A stretch of DNA of 64,000 bases. It comes from Pedobacter yonginensis. Lineage in GTDB: Bacteria > Bacteroidota > Bacteroidia > Sphingobacteriales > Sphingobacteriaceae. Location of the stretch: the NCBI RefSeq assembly GCF_003173595.1, contig NZ_QGNZ01000002.1, positions 186,001-250,000 of the forward strand, in the 5' to 3' direction. The translations under genes and the position numbers were made by a program. The first letter of the stretch is position 1; each line of letters starts with the position of its first letter. The notes under the pieces are model-generated. The model was not told where the DNA came from and ran no database searches. It worked only from the letters and a program-made list of their open reading frames with translations. Of this stretch, positions 44,988 to 54,694 are shown in pieces.

Positions 44988-47900
44988 CTACCTGGTATCT
45001 CGAACAACCGTAACCGTACCTTTGATGCGGTCTTTAGTTCCATCTAATTCTATTACATAGAAATAAGCATCTTCATTCAACGGGATACCATTATGTGTTC
45101 CGTCCCAAGTGTTTTTGTAGTTGCGCATTTTGAAGACCAAGGTACCCGAACGGTTGTAAATGTTGACCGTGTTGTTTGGATGGGACTCGATGTTGCCCAC
45201 AATCCAGGTATCGTTCCTTCCATCGCCATTAGGCGTAACCACTGCGGCTGGTGAAATCGTATCGTCGACAGGGCTACCGATGCTTGCTGTAGCATCGACC
45301 ATACCAACCGATTGACGCTGGCCTGGCTGGTAACCGATTGGTGCGGCTGGCTTCATAACAACGCTAACAGTTCCCGTTAAGCTCACTGATGAACAGCCGC
45401 CCGTGGTGCTTACCATATAATCGAACCTACCAATGGATGTTGGTGTACCACTGATGGTCAGGGCCTCTCCAACGAAAACTCCTGTTACACCAGCTGGCAA
45501 ACCGGTTACGGTTGCGCCCGTGGCGTTACTACTTATTGTGTAGACAATTCGTGAAATCGGCGTATTTACGGTAACCGTGGTACTTGCACTGCCAGTGGTT
45601 AAGGATAAGGTTGGCGTATAAGTCCAATTGCTGTTGTTGCCTCCATTTGCCCCGGCAAACTTGTTCTCCGATGGCCGTCCATTTCCGGCTATGGCATCTC
45701 TTAAATAAACAGATTTTAAATTGAAGTTCTTTAAGATGGATGTCAAGGTGTATTGAACACCGTCTGTGCTTGACCGCAACTCTGTAGGTGCGCATGGCGT
45801 ACCATCTGCTGTCAATACACCATCTATGGTAAAAGTTCCTCCAGCCTTGAATGTATTTACAGATGAGGCCTTTAGATTCAAGTTGTTAAGCCTCATGTTC
45901 GAGCCCTTCGAAGCTTCAGGGTTGTCTACAGTTGAGGTTTCTGCAATGATAGATGCATTCGAGCTAAAGCTAACATCGTGGTAAGAGGTGCCAAGCGCGT
46001 TAGAGATTAAGCTGGAAGTACCAGATTGTGCGGTAAAAGTCACGTCGTTATAAACAATCTTTGATGCATTAAGCTCGCTGTTGTTCAAGATAGTTTTGAA
46101 TCTAGCATCTGGTGCGGTTAATCTAATCAAAGACCCAACTGTATTGAAAGCGGTCAGGTTTAATCCATCCAAGTACCAGTCCTGCCCGTTAAGTTCGATG
46201 GTAGAATTGGAAATATTTAGCTCACGGGCCCTATCTGCCGTTAAAGGGAAACTTTGGAAATTGCTTGTCGTTACGAGTTTCCCATTGGTATTCAAGGTGC
46301 CTGCCTTATGATAAACTGTAGTGGTATAACCAGGCGTTTGCCCGCTTTTAAAGTCGTCGCCTAAGGTATAAGAGCCTGTTCCGGCAAAAGTAATTTCTCT
46401 GGAATCATAAATGCAGGCGTTGCCCGATTTTATGGTGTGCTTAGCGCTTCCCGAATAATAAAGGTCACAGAGGACTCTTTGCGCTCCCGTAAAGTTCGAA
46501 CTACCAGCAATATACAGCGTGCCATTGCCGAATATCGCCTCATTAAATGGATCTTTTACCGTAATGTTTTTACAATATGCTGCTTTGCCGATGTTTATCT
46601 CGTTGCTCAAAGGCCCAACAGATGAGCCATCAAATACCACGTCATCTGCGGCCGTAGGAATAGCCCCAGAAGCTGCGCCCCCACTGCTCAAGCTCCAATG
46701 GTTGCCATCGTTCCAATCGCCACCGCCTTTTATCCAATAGTAGGTATTGCCAATGATGGTAATCGTTCCCTGCAGGCTTGCGGATGAACAGCCATCCAGT
46801 GTAGTCACCGTATAGCCAAAGGTACCTGATGACGTTGGTGCACCACTAATCACCAATGTACCTGTACGGTTAGAAGCTGTTACCCCTGCCGGCAAGCCCG
46901 ATACGCTTGCACTCGTTGCATTGCCTATGGCATAGGTTATGTTGGTTATTGAATTATTGATAGGAACCGTTTGAGAGGCCTCGCCACTGCTTAAGGTCAA
47001 TGTTGCATTTGGCGCAACAGTAATTGTTCCCGCTAAGCTCACTGGTGAGCAACTGCCCGTGGTGCTTACAATGTAATCAAATATACCGCTTTCTGTCGGC
47101 GTGCCGCTAATGGTCAGGTTACCTGATGCGTACGCGCCGGCTACTCCCGTTGGCAGGCCCGTTACGGTTGCGCCATTAGCATCGCTTACGCTATAGCTGA
47201 TGCTGTTTATGCCATTGTTGATGCAAACGGTCTGAGCAATTGTCCCATCCGCACTATTTAGGGCCAAGGTTGCATTTGGGGCAACATCGATTGTTCCCGT
47301 CAAGCTTGTGGATGAACAATTGCCCGTGGCGCTCACCGTATAGGTGAATTTACCGCTTGAGCTTGGTGTGCCGCTAATGGTTAGTTTACCCGGTGCGTAA
47401 AAGCCCTTTACCCCTGTTGGCAGATCTCTTACGGTTGCTCCCGTAGCATTGCCTACGCTATAGCTGATGCTTCTTATGCCATTATTGATGCATACGGTTT
47501 GAGCATCTGTTCCCCCCGAACTGTTCAGGGTTAATGTTGCATTTGGGCTGACATTGATGGTTCCCGTCAAACTTGTCGATAAGCATCTACCTGTAGCCTT
47601 TACCGTGTAGGTGAACTTACCGGTTGATGTTGGTGTGCCGCTAATGGTTAGCTTACCTGATGTGTAAACGCCCTTTACTCCTGCCGGCAAACCGGTTACG
47701 GTTGCTCCCGTAGCATCGCCCACGATATAGCTGATGCTGTTTATGCCGTTATTGATGCAAACGATTTGGGCATTCGTTCCCCCCGAACTGCTCAGGGTTA
47801 ACCTTGCATTTGGGGTGACATCGATTGTTCCCGTCAAGCTCGTTGGCGAACAGCTGCCTGTGGCCTTTACCGTGTAGGTAAATTTACCGCTTTCTGTCGG

Positions 47901-50900
47901 CGTACCGCTAATGGTTAGTTTACCCAGCGTGTAAACGCCCTTTACTCCTGCTGGCAAACCGGTTACGGTTGCTCCCGTAGCATCGCTTACACTATAGCTT
48001 ATGCTGCCTATGCCCTTATTGACACATATGGCTTGAGCAATTGTTCCGATCCCACTGTTTAGGGTTATTGTTGCATTCGGGGCGACATCGATCGTTCCCG
48101 TCAAGCTTGTTGATAAGCAGCTGCCCGTAGTGCTGATCATGTAAGTGAATTTACCGCTTTCTGTCGGCGTACCGCTAATGGTTAGGTTACCTAGCGTGTA
48201 ATCGCCTTTTACTCCTGCTGGCAAACCTGTTACGGTTGCGCCTGTGGCACCTGCTATCGTGTAGAGGATCGGTATGATGGCGGAATTCTTGCAAACGGTT
48301 TGGGCATTTGTTCCCCCCGAACCGTTCAAGGTTATTGTTGCATTTGGGGTGACATCGATTGTTCCCGTCAAGCTTGTGGATGAACAATTGCCCGTGGCGC
48401 TTACCGAGTAAGTGAATTTGCCGCCCTCTGTAGGCGTACCGCTAATGGTCAGGTTACCTGGTGTGTAAGTCCCTTTTACTCCTGCTGGCAAACCCGTTAC
48501 GGTTGCGCCATTAGCATCGCCTACGCTGTAGCTGATGCTGTTCATGCCATTGTTGATGCAAACGGTTTGGGCATTTGTTCCCTCCGCACTGTTCAGGGCC
48601 AAGCTTGCATTTGGGGTGACATCGATTGTTCCCGTCAAGCTTGTGGATGAACAATTGCCCGTGGTGCTCACCGTGTAGGTGAATTTACCGCTTGATGTTG
48701 GTGTGCCGCTAATGGTTAGGTTACCCGGTGCGTAAAAGCCTTTTACCCCTGTTGGCAGATCTCTTACGGTTGCTCCCGTAGCATTGCCTACGCTATAGCT
48801 GATGCTGTTTATGCCATTATCGATGCATACGGTTTGGGCATTTGTCCCCCCCGAACTGTTCAGGGTTAATGTTGCATTTGGGGTGACATCGATGGTTCCC
48901 GTCAAACTCGTTGATAAGCATCTACCTGTAGCCTTTACCGTGTAAGTGAACTTACCGGTTGATGTTGGTGTGCCGCTAATGGTTAGCTTACCTGATGTGT
49001 AAACGCCCTTTACCCCTGCCGGCAAACCGGTTACGGTTGCTCCCATAGCATCGCCCACGATATAGCTGATGCTGCTTATGCCATTATTGATGCAAACGGT
49101 TTGGGCATCTGTTCCCCCCGAACTGTTCAAGGTTAACCTAGCATTTGGGGTGACATCGATCGTTCCCGTCAAGCTTGTGGACGAACAGCTGCCTGTGGCC
49201 TTTACCGTGTAGGTAAATTTACCGCTTTCTGTCGGCGTACCGCTAATGGTTAGTTTACCCAGCGTGTAATCGCCCCTTACTCCTGCTGGCAAACCGGTTA
49301 CGGTTGCTCCCGTAGCATCGCTTACACCATAGCTGATGCTGCTTATGCCCTTATTGACGCATATGGCTTGAGCAATTGTTCCAACCCCACTGTTCAGGGT
49401 TAGTGTTGCATTAGGGGTGACATCGATCGTTCCCGTCAAGCTTGTGGATAAGCAGCTGCCCGTGGCACTGATCATGTAAGTGAATTTACCGCCTTCTGTC
49501 GGCGTACCGCTAATGGTTAGGTTACCTAGCGTGTAATCGCCTTTTACTCCTGCTGGCAAACCTGTTACGGTTGCTCCTGTGGCACCTGCTATCGTGTAGA
49601 GGATTGGTATGATGGCGGAATTCTTGCAAACGATTTGGGCATTTGTTCCCCCCGAACCGTTCAAGGTTATTGTTGCATTTGGGGTGACATCAATTGTTCC
49701 CGTCAAGCTTGTGGATGAACAAGTACCCGTGGCCCTTACCGCGTAAGTGAATTTACCGCTTTCTGTTGGCCTACCGCTGATGGTTAGTTTACCTAGCGTG
49801 TAATCGCCCCTTACTCCTGCTGGCAAACCGGTTACGGTTGCTCCAGTAGCATCGCCTACGATATAGCTGATGCTGCTTATGCCATTGTTGATGCAAACAG
49901 TTTGAGCATCTGTTCCCCCCGAACTGTTCAAGGTCAAGCTTGCATTTGGGGTGACAGTGATCGTGCCCGTTTGGCTAGCCGATGAACAACTGCCCGTGGT
50001 GCTTACCTTATAACCAAAGGTACCGCTTGATGTTGGTGTACCACTGATGGTGAATTTACCTGCATTGTAAACGCCGGTTAAACCACTTGACAGGCCCGTT
50101 ACGCTTGCTCCCGTAGCATCGCCTACACTATAGCTGATCATGCTTATGCCATTATTGATGCAAACAGTTTGAGCATTTGGTCCATCCGAACTGTTAAAGG
50201 TTAATGTTGCATTTGGGGTGACAGTGATCGTGCCCGTTTGGCTAGCCGATGAACAACTGCCCGTGGTGCTTACCTTATAACCAAAGGTACCGCTTGATGT
50301 TGGTGTACCGCTGATGGTGAATTTGCCTGCATTGTAAACGCCGGTTAAACCACTTGGCAGGCCCGTTACGCTTGCGCCTATGGCACCTCCTATCGTATAA
50401 ACGATTGGCGTAATGTCCGTATTGTAGCAAACTGTGGTACTTGCACTGGCACTGTTTAAAGATATGGATACTGGAACATTTGTCCAATTGGTGTTGTTCC
50501 CTCCATCAACGCCTGAAAATTTATTTTCTGACGCGATGCCATTACCTGCTTTGGCGTCACTTAAGATTACATTTTTTAGATCGAAGTTTTTCAGGGTAGA
50601 TGCTAAGGTATATTGGCTACCTCGCGTCAACGAGCGAAATTCTGTAGACGAACATGCTGCACCATTTGCGCTTAGCACACCGTCTATAGTATATAATCCC
50701 CCCGCAAGGAATTTATTTATCGAGGAAGCTTTTAAATTAAGGTTGTTAAACCTAACATTGGCAATATTGAATGTAAAATCTGACGATTGCACATCTACGT
50801 TTCTGAATGTAAGTGAACCTTTTACACCTGGTAGAGATGCAATGGAGCTGGTATTTCCTGTTATTTGCAAATCATTGTAAGCAACAGGCACATCGAAACC

Positions 50901-53135
50901 AGGGACTGCAAAAGTATCTTTAACCTTAATTGTACTGTTAGTGGTTTTATAGTTTGTTTCGCTGTTGTGCGCAGCAGTATACCTCCCTGTGGATATGATA
51001 GAAGATGATATATCGAAGAATGCCTTAGAATTATCCCCCCTTATCTCTGCATTTAATGTAGTAAAACCAACTAAATTATTTGGGCCGAAATTTGTTATGT
51101 TATGTCCATTGGTATAAAATTGACCAGATGTTTGAATTAAATTAGCTGAAGATAAATCGTCAGCCAGGTCAAAACGACCATTTACCAGCTGCAAGTTCGA
51201 AGAAGGAATCCATACTTTGTTTGTTTTAAGGGTTTGGGCATTGGCAACAAAACTGCTACCCACCATTCGCGTACTACCAAGAAAATCATAAGTCATATCC
51301 TTGGCCAATTCCATACTGCCATAGATGTTTAAGTTAAGATTACTCTGACCAGTGAGTTTCGGCGTTTTCAATCCCGCACCAGCATTCCAGATCATGCTTC
51401 TGCAACTTGCATCAGCATTTATGTTTACAGTTTGGTTGGTGCCTGAAAAAGATCTATCATCAAAATACACATCATCTAGTGCTGTAGGTACAAGCCCTGA
51501 TCCTGCTCCCCCGCTAGTGTAGCTCCAATGGGCACCATCATTCCAATTGCCGCTGCCCCCTACCCAATAAAGGAATCCGTTAGTAACATTAATCGTTCCC
51601 CCCAAACTCACTGATGCACAGGCACCCGTGGTGCTGACGGTATAATTGAATCTACCCCTTGATGTTGGGGTACCGCTGATGGTTAAATTGCCATTTGTAT
51701 AAAGGGTGGTTAGACCATTTGGCAAACCTTGTACTGTTACGCCTGTAGAATTGCTCACGTTATAAACAATGGGTTGAATTGGCGTGTTGCTAGAAATTGT
51801 TGTATTGTCATTGCCACTGGCTAAAGTGATGGTAGCTTTTTGATTTTTAAGAGGCGTATAAGTCCAATTGGTATTGTTACCGCCATCACTGCCTGAAAAT
51901 TTATTTTCTGCCGCGGAGCCGTTACCTGCTTTGGTATTACATAAAATTACATTTTTTAAATCGAAATTTTTCTGGGTAGATGTTAAGGTATATTGTCCAG
52001 TTGATCTTAACGATCGAAGCACGGTGGGCGCACAGGCTTCACCATCGGCCGTTAGCACGCCATCAATTGTAAAGCTACCATCTACCTTAAAGTCATTTAC
52101 TGAGGAAGCTTTTAAATTAAGGTTGTTAAACCTCATGTTTGAAAGATAGAACAGACAAGTTGATGATTGCACATCGACGTTTCTAAATGTGACTAAATTT
52201 GCTGAAGTGTAGCCCGAAATCAAGGGATTATCTCCTCTTAACTGCAAATCGTTGTAAAAAACTGGGTCATTTTCAGCAGAAATAACAAAGTTCCGAACAA
52301 TTATAGTACTATTATTAGTGCGATAGTAGTTTTGGCTGCTGTGTGCAGCCACATAGGCATCTACCGCTATAGTAGAACCCTCAATATTGAAATACGCATT
52401 GAAATTATCGCCCCTAGCTCTTGCATCTAGGACAAGAGCACTAGAACAACTTATGTTGTGGGCGTTAGAATAAAATTGACCAGAAAATTGTTCAAAGTTA
52501 TATACAGACATATCGTCGAATAAATCAAAACGACCGTTATACAACTGAAAAGCTGAGCTAGAGATACTTACGCCATTTGTTTTAATGGTTTGGGCATTGG
52601 CATCGAAACTGTTACCCAACATACGGGTCTTTCCGGCAAAACCAAAAGTCATGGACTTAGCCAATTCCATACTGCCATAGATGTTTAAGTTAAGATTACT
52701 CTGACCAGCGAGTTTCGGTGTATTCAATCCCGCACCAGCATTCCAGATCATGCTTCTGCAATTTGCATCAGCAGTTATGTTTACGGTTTGATTGGGGCTT
52801 GAAAAAGATCTATCGTCAAAATACACATCACTTAAGAATGTAGGCACAAGCCACGCCGGCGATCCTCCGCTAGTTATGCTCCAATGTGAACCATCATTCC
52901 AATTGCCACTTCCCCCTATCCAATATAGGGGTAAAATTACAATTGGCCTTTTAGAGCTAGATACGGGACTTGATCTATCGCCGACATTAGCGCTCAAAGG
53001 TTTTTTTAAATTACTTTGAACAACAACACTGGAATCAGCATTCCAATGATGGTAGGTTGCTTTTGAAAAAAAGGTAACACACATCAAAAAGACAATAATG
53101 AGCAAAGATTTACTTAGATGGCTAATGGCATTCAT
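44988..53135 (-). CDS. Giant T9SS type B cargo protein with 16 Ig-like repeats (paralogue 2)
   Basis: This 2715-aa secreted protein is a paralogue of its downstream neighbour. The N-terminus (MNAISHLSKSLLIIVFLMCV, cleavage near SKA) matches that of paralogue 1. Three WxGGSGNWNDGxHWS modules start near residues 70, 520 and 2130. One Ig-like unit lies at about 440-515, 14 tandem units at about 890-2130, and one near 2520-2600. The central units are 89 aa (267 bp) and very alike. The C-terminal T9SS type B domain has PNGDGRND (near 2635), NRSGTLVF and TWDGTHNG. The protein is a probable surface adhesin. Five central units are duplicated as a 1335-bp block. A TAGTTTTG box lies 37-44 nt upstream of the ATG. 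Confidence 0.93.
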   Translation of the reverse strand: MNAISHLSKSLLIIVFLMCVTFFSKATYHHWNADSSVVVQSNLKKPLSANVGDRSSPVSSSKRPIVILPLYWIGGSGNWNDGSHWSITSGGSPAWLVPTFLSDVYFDDRSFSSPNQTVNITADANCRSMIWNAGAGLNTPKLAGQSNLNLNIYGSMELAKSMTFGFAGKTRMLGNSFDANAQTIKTNGVSISSSAFQLYNGRFDLFDDMSVYNFEQFSGQFYSNAHNISCSSALVLDARARGDNFNAYFNIEGSTIAVDAYVAAHSSQNYYRTNNSTIIVRNFVISAENDPVFYNDLQLRGDNPLISGYTSANLVTFRNVDVQSSTCLFYLSNMRFNNLNLKASSVNDFKVDGSFTIDGVLTADGEACAPTVLRSLRSTGQYTLTSTQKNFDLKNVILCNTKAGNGSAAENKFSGSDGGNNTNWTYTPLKNQKATITLASGNDNTTISSNTPIQPIVYNVSNSTGVTVQGLPNGLTTLYTNGNLTISGTPTSRGRFNYTVSTTGACASVSLGGTINVTNGFLYWVGGSGNWNDGAHWSYTSGGAGSGLVPTALDDVYFDDRSFSGTNQTVNINADASCRSMIWNAGAGLKTPKLTGQSNLNLNIYGSMELAKDMTYDFLGSTRMVGSSFVANAQTLKTNKVWIPSSNLQLVNGRFDLADDLSSANLIQTSGQFYTNGHNITNFGPNNLVGFTTLNAEIRGDNSKAFFDISSSIISTGRYTAAHNSETNYKTTNSTIKVKDTFAVPGFDVPVAYNDLQITGNTSSIASLPGVKGSLTFRNVDVQSSDFTFNIANVRFNNLNLKASSINKFLAGGLYTIDGVLSANGAACSSTEFRSLTRGSQYTLASTLKNFDLKNVILSDAKAGNGIASENKFSGVDGGNNTNWTNVPVSISLNSASASTTVCYNTDITPIVYTIGGAIGASVTGLPSGLTGVYNAGKFTISGTPTSSGTFGYKVSTTGSCSSASQTGTITVTPNATLTFNSSDGPNAQTVCINNGISMISYSVGDATGASVTGLSSGLTGVYNAGKFTISGTPTSSGTFGYKVSTTGSCSSASQTGTITVTPNASLTLNSSGGTDAQTVCINNGISSISYIVGDATGATVTGLPAGVRGDYTLGKLTISGRPTESGKFTYAVRATGTCSSTSLTGTIDVTPNATITLNGSGGTNAQIVCKNSAIIPILYTIAGATGATVTGLPAGVKGDYTLGNLTISGTPTEGGKFTYMISATGSCLSTSLTGTIDVTPNATLTLNSGVGTIAQAICVNKGISSISYGVSDATGATVTGLPAGVRGDYTLGKLTISGTPTESGKFTYTVKATGSCSSTSLTGTIDVTPNARLTLNSSGGTDAQTVCINNGISSISYIVGDAMGATVTGLPAGVKGVYTSGKLTISGTPTSTGKFTYTVKATGRCLSTSLTGTIDVTPNATLTLNSSGGTNAQTVCIDNGINSISYSVGNATGATVRDLPTGVKGFYAPGNLTISGTPTSSGKFTYTVSTTGNCSSTSLTGTIDVTPNASLALNSAEGTNAQTVCINNGMNSISYSVGDANGATVTGLPAGVKGTYTPGNLTISGTPTEGGKFTYSVSATGNCSSTSLTGTIDVTPNATITLNGSGGTNAQTVCKNSAIIPILYTIAGATGATVTGLPAGVKGDYTLGNLTISGTPTESGKFTYMISTTGSCLSTSLTGTIDVAPNATITLNSGIGTIAQAICVNKGIGSISYSVSDATGATVTGLPAGVKGVYTLGKLTISGTPTESGKFTYTVKATGSCSPTSLTGTIDVTPNARLTLSSSGGTNAQIVCINNGINSISYIVGDATGATVTGLPAGVKGVYTSGKLTISGTPTSTGKFTYTVKATGRCLSTSLTGTINVSPNATLTLNSSGGTDAQTVCINNGIRSISYSVGNATGATVRDLPTGVKGFYAPGKLTISGTPSSSGKFTYTVSATGNCSSTSLTGTIDVAPNATLALNSADGTIAQTVCINNGINSISYSVSDANGATVTGLPTGVAGAYASGNLTISGTPTESGIFDYIVSTTGSCSPVSLAGTITVAPNATLTLSSGEASQTVPINNSITNITYAIGNATSASVSGLPAGVTASNRTGTLVISGAPTSSGTFGYTVTTLDGCSSASLQGTITIIGNTYYWIKGGGDWNDGNHWSLSSGGAASGAIPTAADDVVFDGSSVGPLSNEINIGKAAYCKNITVKDPFNEAIFGNGTLYIAGSSNFTGAQRVLCDLYYSGSAKHTIKSGNACIYDSREITFAGTGSYTLGDDFKSGQTPGYTTTVYHKAGTLNTNGKLVTTSNFQSFPLTADRARELNISNSTIELNGQDWYLDGLNLTAFNTVGSLIRLTAPDARFKTILNNSELNASKIVYNDVTFTAQSGTSSLISNALGTSYHDVSFSSNASIIAETSTVDNPEASKGSNMRLNNLNLKASSVNTFKAGGTFTIDGVLTADGTPCAPTELRSSTDGVQYTLTSILKNFNLKSVYLRDAIAGNGRPSENKFAGANGGNNSNWTYTPTLSLTTGSASTTVTVNTPISRIVYTISSNATGATVTGLPAGVTGVFVGEALTISGTPTSIGRFDYMVSTTGGCSSVSLTGTVSVVMKPAAPIGYQPGQRQSVGMVDATASIGSPVDDTISPAAVVTPNGDGRNDTWIVGNIESHPNNTVNIYNRSGTLVFKMRNYKNTWDGTHNGIPLNEDAYFYVIELDGTKDRIKGTVTVVRDTR
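46745..50465 (-). repeat. Coding array of 14 Ig-like repeats (267 bp), including a 1335-bp segmental duplication
   Basis: Units of 267 bp encode GLPAGVKGVYTxGKLTISGTP and GSCSSTSLTGTIDV variants. Within it, blocks at about 47010-48345 and 48345-49680 match unit for unit at an offset of exactly 1335 bp (5 x 267): landmarks at 47223/48558, 47421/48756, 47796/49131 and 48281/49616. Such near-identical DNA repeats can expand or shrink by recombination. Confidence 0.85.
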
Positions 53136-53469
53136 AACAGAAAACAGTATTAATTAGTATTATTAATATTACAAAACTACAGTTTAGTAAGATTAATTAA
53201 TACAATCGTATATTATATTTTTTACAATTATAAATAATAAAAGATACCATTCAAATTTTTTTTATATAAATATTTTGGATGAAAATTCATTTAAAAACAC
53301 CTGTAACACCTAAAATAGCTATAAATCGTTTTAGTCAAATTGAAGAGATGCAACTAAATCTAGATATGGGATTTAATCAACGAAAAGGAGTAACCGACAC
53401 AAAATCTGTAGTTTTTATTATACTACAAAGACTTTGAACCATAGATAGGTAATCAAGAATTAAATTTTA
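53136..53469. other. A+T-rich upstream region of the 2715-aa adhesin gene
   Basis: No ORF is visible. The minus strand carries TAGTTTTG (53172-53179), fitting the TAnnTTTG -7 consensus, with a TTG about 23 nt further upstream. The rest has no feature I can support. Confidence 0.45.
53172..53179 (-). promoter_or_regulatory. Candidate -7 element for the 2715-aa adhesin gene
   Basis: TAGTTTTG on the minus strand, 37-44 nt upstream of the ATG at 53135. A TTG lies about 23 nt upstream of it, slightly further than the usual 19-21. Confidence 0.4.
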
Positions 53470-54690
53470 AGATCATTCGTCTTTCTCGCATATCCACGAT
53501 TCACAAAATAATTCTGTTATGATTTGTACAGCCGGCTGTAAGTAAACTGATTAGAGCGAGCACGGAGTGAAACGATTAAAGCGGAGCGCAGGACGAACAT
53601 TAAAATGGAACACAGGTTTTGCTTTCCAGATATTGATTTAAGGTTTTGATGTTTTTACTGTTTGTTAGTGTGTCCAGATACAGATAACGGGGGTTTAGGA
53701 CAACGAAAATATCTTTTACATGACTAAGACCTTGACATAAATTGAGGGTGACAATACCTCATGAAGATCTTTTACAACTAATCTTAGTCGCCCCATTTGG
53801 CGCCTACGCATGTTTTTGCACAGCCCGCTGTAAATAAACCTGATCGGAGCGGGCACGGAGTGAAACGGAGTAAAGCGGAGAGCAGGACGAACATTAATAT
53901 GAAATACAGGCTTTGCTTTCCAAATATTGATTTACAAACCTGTTGTTTTGACGTTTTTAACTGTTTTTTCGTGCATACAGATACAGATTACATGAGTTCG
54001 GGATAACGAAAATCTTTTACATGACTAAGACCCTGAAATAAATTGAGGGTGACAATACCTCATGAAGATCTTTTACAACTAATCTTAGTCGCCCCATTTG
54101 GCGCCTACGCATGTTTTTGCACAGCCCGCTGTAAATAAACCTGATCGGAGCGGGCACGGAGTGAAACGGAGTAAAGTGGAGAGCAGGACGAACATTAATA
54201 TGAAATACAGGCTTTGCTTTCCAAATATTGATTTACAAACCTGTTGTTTTGACGTTTTTAACTGTTTTTTCGTGCATACAGATACAGATTACATGAGTTC
54301 GGGATAACGAAAATCTTTTACATGACTAAGACCCTGAAATAAATTGAGGGTGACAATACCTGGTGAAAAACTAATCTTAGTCGCCCCATTTGGCGCCTAC
54401 GCATGTTTTTGCACAGCCCGCTGTAAATAAACCTGATCGGAGCGGGCACGGAGTGAAACGGAGTAAAGCGGAGAGCAGGACGAACATTAATATGAAATAC
54501 AGGCTTTGCTTTCCAAATATTGATTTAAAAACTTGGTGTTTTGACGTTTTTAACTGTTTTTTCGTGCACACAGATAACATGAGTTCGGGATAACGATAAC
54601 ATATTTTAATGACTAAGACCCTGAAATAAATTCAGGGTGACGATACCCTAAAACAATCCGTCATGCTGAATTGATTTCAGCATCTTAGTA
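53470..54690. repeat. Tandem array of ~300-bp non-coding repeats (R3)
   Basis: Three full units begin at ATCTTAGTCGCCCC at 53781, 54082 and 54374 (spacing 301 and 292 bp), preceded by a diverged partial unit from about 53470. The first two full units differ at one base that I noticed. Each contains GCCCGCT ... AGCGGGC (a 7-bp stem with an 18-nt loop) followed by ACGGAGTGAAACGGAGTAAA. A near-palindrome ACCCTGAAATAAATTNAGGGT ends each unit; it is perfect in the last unit (54618-54638). The array ends with ATGCTGAA/TTCAGCAT (54663-54683), 12 bp beyond the esterase stop. Short ORFs in the units (67-69 aa) only mirror the repeat. Confidence 0.8.
54663..54683 (-). terminator. Hairpin after the esterase gene, end of R3 array
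   Basis: ATGCTGAA pairs with TTCAGCAT over a 5-nt loop, just beyond the esterase stop at 54695. There is no T tract, so its use as a terminator is uncertain; it resembles the GTCATGCTGAA-type hairpins scattered in related genomes. Confidence 0.4.
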
Positions 54691-54694
54691 GATA

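Noticed and set aside
46745..50465. CRISPR-like regular repeats
   Set aside because: The 267-bp periodicity encodes Ig-like domains in one open frame; there are no short direct repeats with unique spacers and no cas genes.
53797..54593. Near-identical 67-69 aa ORFs beginning MAPTHVFAQP, with one on the other strand
   Set aside because: They follow the ~300-bp DNA repeat on both strands and show no protein-like features or separate start signals.
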